This document shows positions 31,001 to 45,200 of a DNA stretch of 64,000 bases, piece by piece. The translations under genes and the position numbers were made by a program. Numbering within the stretch: the stretch's first letter is position 1; every line of letters begins with the position of its first letter. The notes under the pieces were generated by a model. The model made no database searches, was not told where the DNA came from, and saw only the letters and a list, made by a program, of their open reading frames with translations. Source of the stretch: Bugula neritina (taxonomy: Eukaryota; Bryozoa; Gymnolaemata; Cheilostomatida; Bugulidae); assembly GCA_964035545.1 (NCBI GenBank), contig OZ037771.1:6490690-6554689 (forward strand), written 5' to 3'.

Positions 31001-32524
31001 AATATTTGCTTGGTGCCTAGATCAATTAATTGCATTCAGTGACACAGCTATGGAATAAGTTGACTCAAGCGATATTTATCAATGTAGTTTAATAATTTTT
31101 GCAGTTGACAGAAAAATCATTGTGGGCGCGGCAATTGCAACTTCGATAGGGATTGGCTTAGCCATTGCGGTTTTGGTCTACTCTATCAGAGCGAGATCAG
31201 TTTGTAGAGGTAAGCCAATTGCATGGTAATAATGATGTCATTGTGTTTGTATTGTTGAAAAACTTTATAAGGTATCCCAAGATGAGAATTCAGTGTGTAG
31301 AAGTGTTGAGGTATATGCAGAATCCTAAAATTGATTAATAGACTTAGCTCTAGTGAAAATTTGTAGCATGAGAACTCATCTGTCTCCGAAATATAACAGT
31401 AACATTGCACTATACTAAAAATTCAAAGTAAAATTATTGACAGACTAAAACAGATCTGTATTTCTTCACCTAACAGTAATTTGTAAATTATGTTCAATTC
31501 TTCCTTTTTGATAGAAAAAACAACTTCTTGTATTGCAAACTATAGCTGTCTTTATAGCTGAAAAAATGCAAACCAGCACTAATTCTAAACTTTAATGAGC
31601 AAGAGAGAAAGATGTGTATACATACTTATTAGATATGGACTGCTTGAGTTCCCATTACAGATTATGCATTATTATGAAACATTACTTGTAGAGGTAAATG
31701 TAGATGACCAAAATAGACTCGGTACAGCAGAACCTGATCCAAGTCATCTGAATAAGTTTTCTAACTGCATAGATGATGTTGCAAACCGAGAAAACAACTT
31801 CTCAAGAAATAGCACAGATGATGGAGATTCAGATCTGTGTATTGACGGACGCTCCTTTGTACCACACAAAAATGTAAACCAACCTACGAAATCATCACCA
31901 AAAACAGAAACATCCCAGCTAAATCCCGAAAGCAATAAAATTGTTACCATACACAATCACTTTTACCTGAGTTCCAATGGGGATAAACAAGTTAAGGATG
32001 AGAGGCTAAATAGCTTCATTCCTCATTATGCACCAGATATTCCAAGCTCCTTAGAATCTTATGCTAGCAATGATGACAGTGACTCAGACCTAACTATTGA
32101 CGGTATGCTTCACAGCACCCTACTGTCAGAAAAAGAGCAATTGTTTGATGAATATCCAAGAGTAACCCAAACGCCGACCTCATGTAAATATAAACAGCAG
32201 AGTAATTTAGAAACACCAAAATATATACATCAGCAACATCTAGATGCATTGACACTCTCACACAATATCATCAAAGATAGCACAAGCCTTCTACAAGCAG
32301 CCAAGTTTCCGGTCAGTATAGACAACTCCAAATCAAAGAAGGAAATTCGGTTAGAAAGAGGAAACAAATGTGGAAGTCAGCCAGTAATGGCCACAGAAGA
32401 AAAGTTAGACTATGATGAAGTCTCTAGCAGATGTTCGCAAGACGGGGTCGGGTTTGAGGAAGCAATGGAGTATCTAAAACCTTGCTCGGATTTCAGTGAA
32501 ACTGAGAGTAGCTGTAGTGTTTGA
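19044..32524 (+). CDS. Ig-like type I membrane receptor, gene C (complete)
   Basis: Seven exons: 19044-19077, 22913-23079, 29674-29884, 30142-30297, 30536-30679, 31105-31209 and 31692-32524 (TGA). They total 550 codons with all junctions in frame and the same phases as gene B. Exons 1-2 join into a convincing signal peptide (MRICQGVVLCWCLVAVTATL). Exons 2-3 form the first Ig-like domain (short Cys pair YCSSQPHFC). Exons 4-5 form the second (LRWQEA, ATGYPRPDEY, LTAKNRIGE). Exon 6 is the transmembrane helix, about residues 242-265. Exon 7 is a long acidic cytoplasmic tail of about 280 residues, with SDLCIDG and SDLTIDG motifs and two C-terminal tyrosines in YDEV (513) and YLKP (533), plausible SH2-type sites. 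Introns 1 and 2 are swollen by a hAT element and an antisense Gmr1-like retrotransposon. The last-exon acceptor (ACTTGTAG at 31691) is weak but the only one in phase. Confidence 0.83.
19378..19533. mobile_element. Fold-back element, family F copy 1
   Basis: 156 bp with inverted ends: TTCTATAAGCAGC at the left and GCTGCTTATAGAA at the right, extended inward by GTTGGGGGTGACTGA against TCAGTCACCCCCAAC. It resembles elements at 54712 and 60275 that share GCAGCACAAAGTTGGGG-type ends. Non-coding, in gene C intron 1. Confidence 0.7.
20321..22041. mobile_element. Non-autonomous hAT DNA transposon
   Basis: 1721 bp bounded by terminal inverted repeats CAGGGGTGTCCAAC and, at the right, GTTGGACAGCCCTG. 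It is flanked by a perfect 8-bp duplication GTATAGAT (20313-20320 and 22042-22049). Both are hallmarks of the hAT superfamily. Subterminal GGGCC(A/G)-rich segments are also inverted. No transposase frame survives, so mobilisation would need an enzyme supplied in trans. It sits in intron 1 of receptor gene C. Confidence 0.93.
22490..22770. repeat. A/T-rich ATGTAATATAT cryptic repeat
   Basis: Irregular permutations of TACATATTATGT / ACATAATATGT with many short inverted repeats, in gene C intron 1 upstream of exon 2. No coding content. Confidence 0.7.
23659..24179 (-). repeat. 3' LTR of Gmr1-like element
   Basis: 521 bp, TGTCAC to GTGACA. No difference from the copy at 28792-29312 was noticed on reading. 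Confidence 0.95.
24226..28695 (-). CDS. gag-pol: Gag-Pol polyprotein of Gmr1-like element
   Basis: One uninterrupted ORF of 1489 codons from an ATG about 95 bases after the LTR. The N terminus is a highly charged coiled coil (EEKEKDREEKEKDREERR). A capsid region follows (about 140-290) whose end (LREAEAYEDETPAQLFTRIE … ATEQFISSCPDDL) resembles the SCAN fold, which is thought to derive from Gmr1-like Gag. Two CCHC knuckles begin near 330 and 348, and the protease motif DTG is near 443. Next comes integrase: HHCC from about 637, DD35E at 700/760/796, then a GPF-type module (HWQGPFNIEEKVRL). Reverse transcriptase follows, with YIDD near 1220, and RNase H with TDAS near 1371. There is no stop or frameshift between gag and pol, so the Gag to Pol ratio must be set another way. 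All catalytic residues located are intact. Confidence 0.95.
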   Translation of the reverse strand: MALLERVTQMGKDLGLVEDKLVAFIEKNLPIVAAQEEKEKAREEKEKDREEKEKDREERRLEREAERIKQENEKAIMEMKIKADQEAMALKIKADQEAEERRQQHELDMEKLKANTSLEHSKHESTRLEIANKPKPKIPFFDEKVDEMDSYLERFEWVAEGCNWDKGDWPYHLSQYLRGTATEAYIRLSPTDRRDYKKVKEALLERFNLTQEGYRKKLREAEAYEDETPAQLFTRIETYVHKWVELSGGMDIAKLVATEQFISSCPDDLAVHLKQSSYNSSEDMCDAASLFLHARGRKLAKTKKTNTKRMENTPASSMNAEQGSKSDGACFICKDKSHMARNCPRRGKKYCSHCKMNNHNTSDCRKYGGRSVHAAAAIATTQNKTVVKDPGISSEVEEPMEITVNGKKFVNAAVCKNGPKFKDGGTAIFDAEVNGQRATVMRDTGCGCIVVNAKYVQPQHLTGESVYLKMADASVRDAQWALISVRSPFYNGVVKAAVMDKTICDLLIGNVDGARSADQPLENWKDCAVTTRAQAVKEKSGDKPLMIDSNANPLSIGKDEVARLQRDDPTLERFFDAKEVKEKKGCTTRFVVRNKILYREYTDSKSVSVKPVKQLMVPSSLRKEVLQKAHDCIMSGHLGVKKTTDRVLFNFFWPGLNGDVVRFCQSCDICQKTVKKGSVMKVPVQETPLIDTPFKRCAIDLVGPINPPSEKGHRYILTLVDYATRYPEATPLKNIDSATVAEALLDIYSRVGIPEEVISDQGTQFISDYMKEFTRLLDMRQLPTSPYHAMANRLVEKFNGTLKSMLKKLCAKEPRQWHRFINAALFAYREVPQESTGFAPFELLYGRTVRGPMYILRQLWTKEDTADEVKTCYQHVFELRERLDDMMEMALASLKDSQKRYKHYFDKKAKQRDFKSGDKVLILLPTDGNKLLMHWQGPFNIEEKVRLNDYIINIRDKRRTYHANMLKKYFERETPTDPMTVGAVMTLDAAGTGIIDHDEEREEGQDDLLDLYSKKQQTETSKDVILGEELENQQRRQLEELLRKFEGIFSDLPGNATGIEHSIELTTDEPVKSKPYGLPYRVRETLKADIEDMLKMGVIRPSTSPYASPTVIVKKPDGSNRICIDYRKLNRVSVFDPEPMVKTDDVFRKLSKDKYFTKLDLSKGYWQIPVKKEDIPKTAFVTPDGHYEFIKMPFGMVNSGATLVRGLRKLFVNLKGVDNYIDDILVHTESWEEHVKMLTEVFSRLATAGLTVRPSKCRVGGTNMEFIGHKLYRGEIKPMDDNIEKIRAAPRPTNKTQVRSFIGLTSYYREYIPHYSTIASPLTDLTKKGEPKKVKWQEPQEKAYTTLKTMLTSAPILKLPDVHKPFVLRTDASDVGLGAVLMQPQDGKLFPVSYASRKLLDRERNYSAIEKECLAVVWAVKKYLQYLYGVEFVLQTDHQPLVYINQAKFENSRVMRWAMYLQNFRIKVESIKGKDNVGADYLSRIDSEF
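28792..29312 (-). repeat. 5' LTR of Gmr1-like element
   Basis: 521 bp, adjacent to the primer site. Contains a TATATAAAG box (about 28904-28912 on the plus strand) and simple A/T segments. Confidence 0.95.
30724..30763. repeat. Perfect 18-bp hairpin in gene C intron 5
   Basis: CCTGTGTGCAGGTAAATT (30724-30741) and its exact complement AATTTACCTGCACACAGG (30746-30763) with a 4-base loop. Both arms contain splice-like GCAG/GTAAAT. It directly abuts the MITE at 30767. Confidence 0.85.
30767..30935. mobile_element. MITE of the GGAGAAATTGAGA family
   Basis: About 170 bp with inverted ends: AATGGAGAAATTGAGA near the left and TCTCAATTTCTCCACTACT at the right. A copy in opposite orientation lies at 53230-53365, a partial one at 61925-61985 and a decayed one near 17160. 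No coding capacity. Confidence 0.7.
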
Positions 32525-33043
32525 AACTAACTGCTAACATTGAACTGCTGCTGTGTAGTCTAATACTCTGACACACTACAGATAAAGCTATGCCGTAACT
32601 GTGTAACCGTATGTTTATTTTATGTTGCTATGTCCAGTTAATGTGTAGCTGCACTACGACTCCTTGAGCAACAAGTGATGGGTAGGCTGTATTGTATGAT
32701 TGAAGTTATTTTTTTAATTAAAATATAATGAAAATTAATAGCAAATTAATTGAAAATAAATTTCTAAAAAATAAAATAAGTGTAATCTTTTACAGCAAAA
32801 CTATCTAAAATAAAGAAAAGTTAACAAAATAAATGATTTGAAAATGCTGAGCAAAAGCAAACCAAGAAAACATAACAGAAGAAATGTAGACTAGTTGGGA
32901 ATACTTGTTTCGAATTATCACCAGAAAATAAAGAATAACATCAAATACAGGACAGAAGCACTAAATAATATAATAGCAATAGACTGACAGACAATTTGCC
33001 ACGGCATTTAACTGATATTTTTGGCAAATTAGGGCTGACGGAG
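32525..33043. other. Convergent 3' ends of receptor gene C and the FMO gene
   Basis: About 500 bp between the two stop codons. A/T-rich, with several AATAAA-type signals in both directions (for example near 32771 on the plus strand). No coding content. Confidence 0.6.
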
Positions 33044-37900
<4,857 letters not shown>

Positions 37901-38500
37901 GATGCTCGAATGACTAAAAATATATAAACATTATCCAAAATTATGTAGGTACAGGTTGGGTAAAATAATTTTTAAAGACAACAGATATACTCTTAGATAA
38001 TTCCAATATAAATTGTAAGCACTAATGCTGCTAGCTACTTAAGCAATAGCTTGGTTTTTGCTGAAAGTAAATTAAGAAATATTTGAATCTTGAAAATCCA
38101 ATTCAATAACGATAATAAAGTGCTTAGAGTGTAGACTGTAGAGTGTTCCTAACATGTGCTACTAAGCTAATAAGTTATTATCTTAAGTCAATAAGATAAT
38201 GCCGAACTCAGACTTCACAATAAAAATTAAAAAGCCTCCAGTTTGGCTAATGGAATTACTACCAAAATAAAACACCCATAATTGCTTAATAGAAATAAAA
38301 AATTGTTCAATAATGTGAATATATAATTAGAAAATTTAACAATAACATCATAAAACCCAATAACATACTAGGTCTAGGGGTTAAAGCATTTGCCTAGTAT
38401 TGGTCCACTGTGTTGACCATTCTACTAGGTCATATTTTGTTTCAATAAAAATGAAATACATCAACCATGGCTTCCGTCTTGATTGGGAAATCCCAGATGG
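37901..38500. other. Divergent upstream region of the FMO gene
   Basis: No coding content. A partial SINE-head-like sequence (GTCTAGGGGTTAAAGCATTTG) lies at about 38374-38394. The FMO promoter should lie just above 37900, but no distinct box was recognised. Confidence 0.4.
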
Positions 38501-38549
38501 TTTATTATCTAGTTTCCCCGACAAGAATAGGTTGACGGTTTGACATTGA

Positions 38550-39720
38550 TCTATCTATTTTTCTCTTGCGCCTTTTGTAGCATTTTTGCTCTTTGTATTA
38601 CCTTCTTTATAGTTTGTTTTCCCTCCTGCTTCTTGTGTTTTTTTCAGTTTCAGGTTTCTTCTTTTATTATATAGGTGAAGATTTATAGTTTCTTCTTTAG
38701 GCAGTGATAGCCCAAAATTTTATGACAGCTTCAGTCACAATTGTAGAGATGATATCAGTAAATTGGTCTAGTATTTCTCCAGCGTCTAGCTTCTGTGAAG
38801 CAAATTTGCCTCCAATCTTTGCTTTAAAAGTTTAATGTACACATGGATCGTTCAGTTTTTTGTTTAGAGACTCTTTGAAAGCTCATTTAAGAAGTCAGCA
38901 TCACCAATCCCATGTCTGCCTCTGGAAAGCTTTTAGTTATGACGAAGTTGATACAGGACTACAGCTTTCTCCAGCACGGTGCAATCAATTTGATGTAATG
39001 TCTCAAGGAGGCTATACCAGGTCATCTTGTTGCTTTATTTAAACTGATATGTTTGCTAGTTTGAGGTTGGTGCATCTGTTAAATTATAGAAGCTTGAGCC
39101 CTTAGTCATTGGTTGTAACATTACCGTACTTCTTACAAGTGCTAAGCTAATCTTCAGCTCGATCAGTGCCTACTTCAGCATTGCAGTCGCCTTGAACAAT
39201 CAAAATTTCATTTTCCGGTGTTTCATTAATGCCATCCTGTAGCTAGTGATAGAGTTTTTCAACAACACTGTCATTCCACTTCAATGTTGAAGCGTATGCT
39301 TGAACTATTGCAATGCTTAATGGTGCTCCTCTGAGCAGTAAGATGGCAAGTTGGTTAGACACTGGGCAGAGATGCATTACCGTATTCAAGATCTCTTTGC
39401 GAACAATGAAGCTAACATAATTTTGATGTGTGTTATTCCTTCTACAGTAGTACATTCGATGGCTTTCAGATTTGGTTGTGTCCCCAGGCATTTTCCACCT
39501 GCACTCACAAAGGCCTATGATGTACCAGAAGTGTTTTGAAATAGCATGGGTTAATTCTTCAACCTTTTCTGCAGCATTTAGAATGTTAATGTTCTGTGTC
39601 CCCAGTATCAGGTTTTCTCTTTTGCTGATTCATTTTTTTATTTTGTCTCTCTGTAGCCTACTTATAACCTCTGCTTTGGTGTGCAGCAGTATGCATGGTC
39701 TTTGATGATCCAAGCAGTGA
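38550..39720 (-). pseudogene. Decayed LINE endonuclease fragment
   Basis: On the minus strand, short frames interrupted by stops and shifts read like the apurinic-type endonuclease of RTE/CR1-like LINEs. Examples are VRKEILNTVMHLCPVSNQLA followed by LRGAPLSIAIVQAYAST (39424-39290), then a YHQLQDGI…ILIVQGDCNAEVGTD stretch near 39245-39155. A much-eroded end near 38870-39000 resembles the QIDYI…RGADMGSDH region. No reverse-transcriptase portion was found. It is a dead, truncated copy. Small plus-strand ORFs here are shadows. Confidence 0.65.
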
Positions 39721-40849
39721 TTAACCCGGTATGGTGTAAATATTTGCAGACCCCATGAGTATGAATGCATAGAGATAAAAGAATACAGAAAAAATGAGCA
39801 TGCAGAATAGATAGATAAAGAATGCATTCAAGTGTAGTTAAGAAGAGATTGTGAATACATAAATTAACAATGTGTAAGTGAGTGTAACTGTTAGAGTGTA
39901 ACTGTTAGAGTGTAACAGTGAGTGATCAACCTAAAAGTCAACACAATACTTAATCAAAATAATTCATACTGAACCTGATAATAAGATTCATATTTATGTT
40001 AAGTTTAAAGTAACTTCGTACCGTAAGAATAAATTTCCATTTGAATTGCTACTAGGATTAGACCAAATGTGAGTGTGTGCATACATTTTTAAAAAAAATC
40101 AGTACAAGTAATAGTATAGCTATTAGTATATCTATAGGTATAATTAATTAGAGTAAGTATAAGTATAACATTAAGTTTAACTATATGTTATAATAATATT
40201 ATGTATCTTAATCTTTTGTTGTATGACCGATAGGCGATAACTAATAAGCGATAAGCATCTAAAAAACTGAAAGAATAAATGCTAACCGTCAGTGTTATGT
40301 TGTTAACCAAATAGATATATTTGTCTTTTTAAATTTGTGAACTAAGTTTTCACTAGTTCACGATTGTAGACAATAAAATATTAAATCCAATATCGCCTGA
40401 TCTACTTACACTGCAAGTTATAACACATTTTGTTACGCCCACTTGGCTACTGAGAAAATGGAAACGCTAAAATAAAGAGTTGTCCTTTCACAACAGTCGT
40501 ATGTTAGGTTGACGTCTGTTTTGGCGACATTTTTGTAACAATCACAGTCGTCTATAATTATTTTAACCTCATCGGTAATTCGAATACAATTTTAAGACTA
40601 TTTTTGCGCTATTTTCGTAGCTCCAGTTTTGATCAGTTTCGCTTTAATCGGCACTGTAATTTCTATTGGCCAAGTGTTAGTATTACAGTATTACTCGTTT
40701 AGTCTCATCACTGTAAGTATAAGTATAACATAAACTAATACCAAGACTAATACAATAGTAATACTATAACTCTTATTATTAGTATTACTTTAATTTCAAG
40801 TTTGAAAATCAAACAGAAACTGGTGTGGACAGTCACCAAGTGAATTTGA

Positions 40850-41330
40850 AGCTCATACTGATACTCATACTGCCAGTTTCAGTTTGAGTTTCAGTTTGAG
40901 TGCTGGACTTGGTGCTAGTCAGTATGAGTGATACTGATAGTAATCCTCATACTCATAGTCATAATGATAGTCATACTGATAATCATACTGAGCTTGGCTG
41001 TGAATGGACACCCAGTCTCACAATGACAGTGACTGACATACTCATACTGATAGTGATAGTGATATTCTTACTCCAAGTCATAATGATAATCATAATGATA
41101 ATCATAATGTGATAAAGATAATGGTAGTCATAGTGATACTTATTGTGATAATGATGATCATCATAGTGATAAAATTAGTGATTATCAATATGATAATAAT
41201 ACTGATAGTAATACTGAGAATAATAAAGTTAAACTTGGAAGTTGAAGTTAAACTTAAAGTAAAAGTGGTAATTATAATGATAATTAATATAATAATTATT
41301 ATAATAATATTAATTATTTAATTTTATAAA
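40850..41330. repeat. CATACTGATAGT / ATGATAATC cryptic simple repeat
   Basis: Degenerate reiteration of CAT-ACT-GAT-AGT and then ATAATGATAAT triplet-like units, about 450 bp. The Ile/Val-rich ORFs crossing it reflect composition, not coding. Confidence 0.85.
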
Positions 41331-42218
41331 TTGGCCAATCGAAATAATCAAATTTGCAGCTTAATACTCATTTCCTTTTAGAACCCGGTGATTGTGCTTT
41401 GACTTCATTTACTATTTAATTTACAATCATTGTGTTTGATGGCTTTAAACTTATATTACCATTTGTTCTTTTATCTCATTATCTATGTTACTATTAGTGT
41501 TTTTGTAGGTGTTCCTGTAATAAATCTAAGTGGTTGAGAGGATGAACATGCTTTGATAAATACTCCGTCATCCAAAAAAGCAACCACCAATCATTCATCT
41601 TCGCGGTTATCATATGTATCTGATGTGATGGATAACAGCTATGAGATGTTCAGCAATGGCCACTCAATAAGTTCTATCTTCACTGGAGTTTTTTGTAGGT
41701 TATTTGAGTTTTATGTAAAAAGATTGGTAGCACTTTTCAGCTGTTATTATTGGCTGTATTCTCTCACTAAACACAGCTGTTACTTTCTCATCCTAGTCAC
41801 TGCCAAAAATACCAACTATACGGTAACCATTTTACCCTAGTATGTGGCGAATATTACCCTAGTAACTGGCGAATGTCTAACATGTTTTAGAGTAATTTGG
41901 TGCTGAAGAAATTTTTAAAAATCCCAATTGATTTTATTTGTTACTAACCTAGAGTTTTACAAATCGAAATTGCAGAGTGAGTTATTCTAAGAATGAAAGC
42001 TGTAAGCTTTATTTCAAATAAACATTAAAATTTATTGCCCTTTTCACTCCTGTTTATGATCACTAAGTTTCTCTACCATTTGCTCCTGGACTGTTTATTT
42101 GTGGAGTTTTCATTTGAATTTGTACAAATTTAAATGAAAAATCGTGATAATTTACTTTTGTATTTTTTATTAAAAGTTTGACTAATATACGCTGTAAGTT
42201 GCAAGTTTAAAATAAGCA
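41331..42218. other. Upstream region of UBAC2-like gene
   Basis: A/T-rich, with no recognised gene. An open stretch at 41553-41840 encodes a Ser-rich peptide (SSSRLSYVSDVMDNSYEMF) that I cannot relate to anything. It may be a relic exon or chance. Confidence 0.4.
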
Positions 42219-45200
42219 ATGGTTTACAGCTTCCAGAATTCACTCCGTATTTTAGATAAAGCTCCACTTTGCCGAGCAATTATTTTCGGCTCAATTGGAA
42301 GTTATTTGATGATTGCCTTCCCCTTACAGAAGTATAAACAGCTGTTCGAATGCAACAGCCAAGACATATTTTTAAACCATCAGGTAACTTATGACAAGAA
42401 AATTTTAACAATAGTAAAATTTAAAGCACTCACAGCATTTTCTCAGTATCAGAAATATCTTATTTATATACATGTTAGCAAATGTTATGAATATGGATAC
42501 GAGATCTAATGTAATGTAGATTTACTTATTAATTTTCTAGAATTCTCTCTGAGTAGCAGAATTTATTAATTTATGATTTTTAAATTTCATTAATCAGTGA
42601 TATACATGCACTATACACGACATATTTCAGTGGTATTGACCCAGTAGAATTGGAACTTGCTGTAGATGTATAATCATGTTATCAGAATTATGCTACTTCA
42701 CTCTCTCATCTTTGCTTCTAGATATGGCGTCTGCCAGTGTCCAGACTCACCTTCACTGAAGTCAAATATCTCTTTCTCTGCGTCATTCTTATGCTTCAGT
42801 TTAAAAAGTTTGAGAAGCGTTATGGGACGAGGAAGTTTGCCGTGAGTTTATAATTTTTTCATGGCAATTTTGTGACTACTGCTATTGTTTGCGATCAATT
42901 ATAATCTTTGAGGTTTGGAGTGAAGTGTTGAGATTACCCAGTGTCCCTTGTGGTGTAGTGGTAGCATGCTTGCTTGCAAGTAGGAGGTCTTGGGTTCGAA
43001 TCCCAGTGGGGCAAAAGTTTTGTATGGAGACTGCAAAATACTCAAGTAAAGTGTGAGAACACAGTAGACAGTGTTATTAGGCTTGTTTGGTGAGGTAGGC
43101 ACTGCCCTATTCAACTTGACTGTAAAGTATATATTCATTCTAAATCTCTCCCACAACAGCACACCAAAGAATGTTACAGTGCTGTTGAGACTTGGCGGAG
43201 CTATCCTATCAGTAGCTGAAGTGTTTAGACTGCATAATCCTTTGTAGTTTTATGAACTGTTGTTGCCTTTTGTGGTGAAATATTGAAAGCCAGTCAAAAA
43301 TTAGATCATATATGTTATGGTAGAGAGTAGTGAATTAAGGGAGCAGCCATGGTCTAGTGGTTAGAGTGCTTACTAAGTGCTGACCTATGTCATGGGTTCG
43401 AGTTTCAACAGGTCCATGTTAGGAACAATATCTGATGGTGATTGCTCCTGTGTCACACAAACGCAGTTCTTAAGGTCTGGCCTCACGCTCGTGAGAATCA
43501 CACGAAATCGTGTGACGATTTCCGTGAGTTATCTTCTCGTTCTGACCAGCCACGCACTCGTCGGACAAAACACATAATAAATAATCTGTGAATGAGTCTT
43601 GCACTCGATGCAAACAACAGAAAATTGCCAAATAGAGAAACATGGTAGAAATGAAATAATTACTGTTGCTAAAATTCTATTGACCAATCTAATGGTGCTT
43701 ATTGTCGATTCTGATTTTTCGGCCATTGTCATCGTTGTGTACACCCAACAAAGAAAATTTTGTTTGAATTCTCTCAAATTTTCTCGCATGATTGTTTTTT
43801 GTGTCAAATAGACGATTTTGTGTGATTCTCACGAGTGTGTGGCCAGGCCTTAAGTCCACCTAAAGAGCCTTCCATCAGAGGTTCTTGCAGGGAAAAAGAG
43901 TTTAAACAAGCATGTAGTTTTAATAAAAAGGGAAATAAGCCAACTGTCTTTCTAGCCTACCTATTGTGTTGAAAAAGGACCTTGCATGATGACACATGGC
44001 ATGATATCATAGTAATGTCACATGGCACATCATTATGATATTATAATAGCTAATGAAGCTAATAATGACAGTTAATAAAATACTTAAACTCTCATTCTTT
44101 ACATACAGGGTCACGTGCTCGGTGTATTTGTACTCACCCAAGTGTTGGAGTTCCTGATGCTATACTCGGCACATAAACTTGAGTATTCACTGAACAGTCT
44201 ACCTTCTGGACCGTAAGTTCTCCACCATCTGTAACCATGAAGTTGTTTGTTTCGTGTAGCTTCATTGTTCCTGCATATACTAGTTTGAAAATAACCTAAC
44301 TTTAGTTTTCAGTTGTGTTTATTTGCTGCGATGTGTGAGGTATCGGGTTGAATGTGTTTATGTAGCATGGTGATGACAGTTTTGAAGTTATTGAAATTAA
44401 CAAACATTTATTCAGGTTGCCTTTTGACTGTTTGAGGTAATTTCTAAATCTTTCTCATTTATACTGTCATATTTTCTGTGTTTCAAATTATAGATTTAGT
44501 TGAATATGCCCACCATTAGCACAAAGCTCGCAATATTTGACTGGCAAACCATGTTATTGCCATTGTTTCATTCAGATTTTTCTACTCCTATCAGGATTTG
44601 TTTTCAAAATTTTGTGCATTTACACTTTCAAAAATATAAAACTTTATTCTTTTTGAGTTGAAGAAAATTATTACTTTTAATACTTAAATGCAACATCTCT
44701 TATTACGTGTATGTCATAAACAACTGTGTTAATACAATAGTATGTGTGCGATAAGTTACATGCTATAAAATATTTTGTAGAATTGCAGTTATCTTCTCTT
44801 TTTTAATTCCCTTCTATTTGGACCTTCCAAGAATCACACGGGCGTCTTTTATTGGAATTCCTATTACAGGGAAATCATTGAGCTATATCACAGCATTACA
44901 GGTGTGTAAATGCAGTATATTACATGTGTAGAAATAACTTGCATGTGCTTACATGCGTAAAGTATTTGGTGTGCATTGACATGGAATAGGCTTTTGAATT
45001 TGCTCCATATAAGGGTCTATAACAAAACATCTTATACAATTCTGTGAAACACTCCTGTTGATAAGAGTTTTTAGATGAGCTGAGAGCTATGCTTCTCTCT
45101 CTACTTTGGTAATATGGTTTGAGGTTTTGATGTGCCACAGACGCACTTATAGCTAGATGATATTCCTGACATCACCAAGGGCCCTACTGGGGTTCAAACC

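Noticed and set aside
31661-31691. Alternative acceptor CCCATTACAG for the last exon of gene C
   Set aside because: It has a better pyrimidine tract, but the required phase-1 join would hit an immediate stop. The site at 31691 keeps the frame.
38860-39705. Plus-strand ORFs near 39 kb
   Set aside because: The minus strand reads as a LINE endonuclease relic, and the plus ORFs have no family character.
40900-41321. Ile/Val-rich ORFs suggesting membrane peptides
   Set aside because: Composition comes from a degenerate GATAATCAT simple repeat.
43529-43811. ORFs on both strands within UBAC2 intron 2
   Set aside because: They lie within the TTAA MITE and lack any transposase motif.
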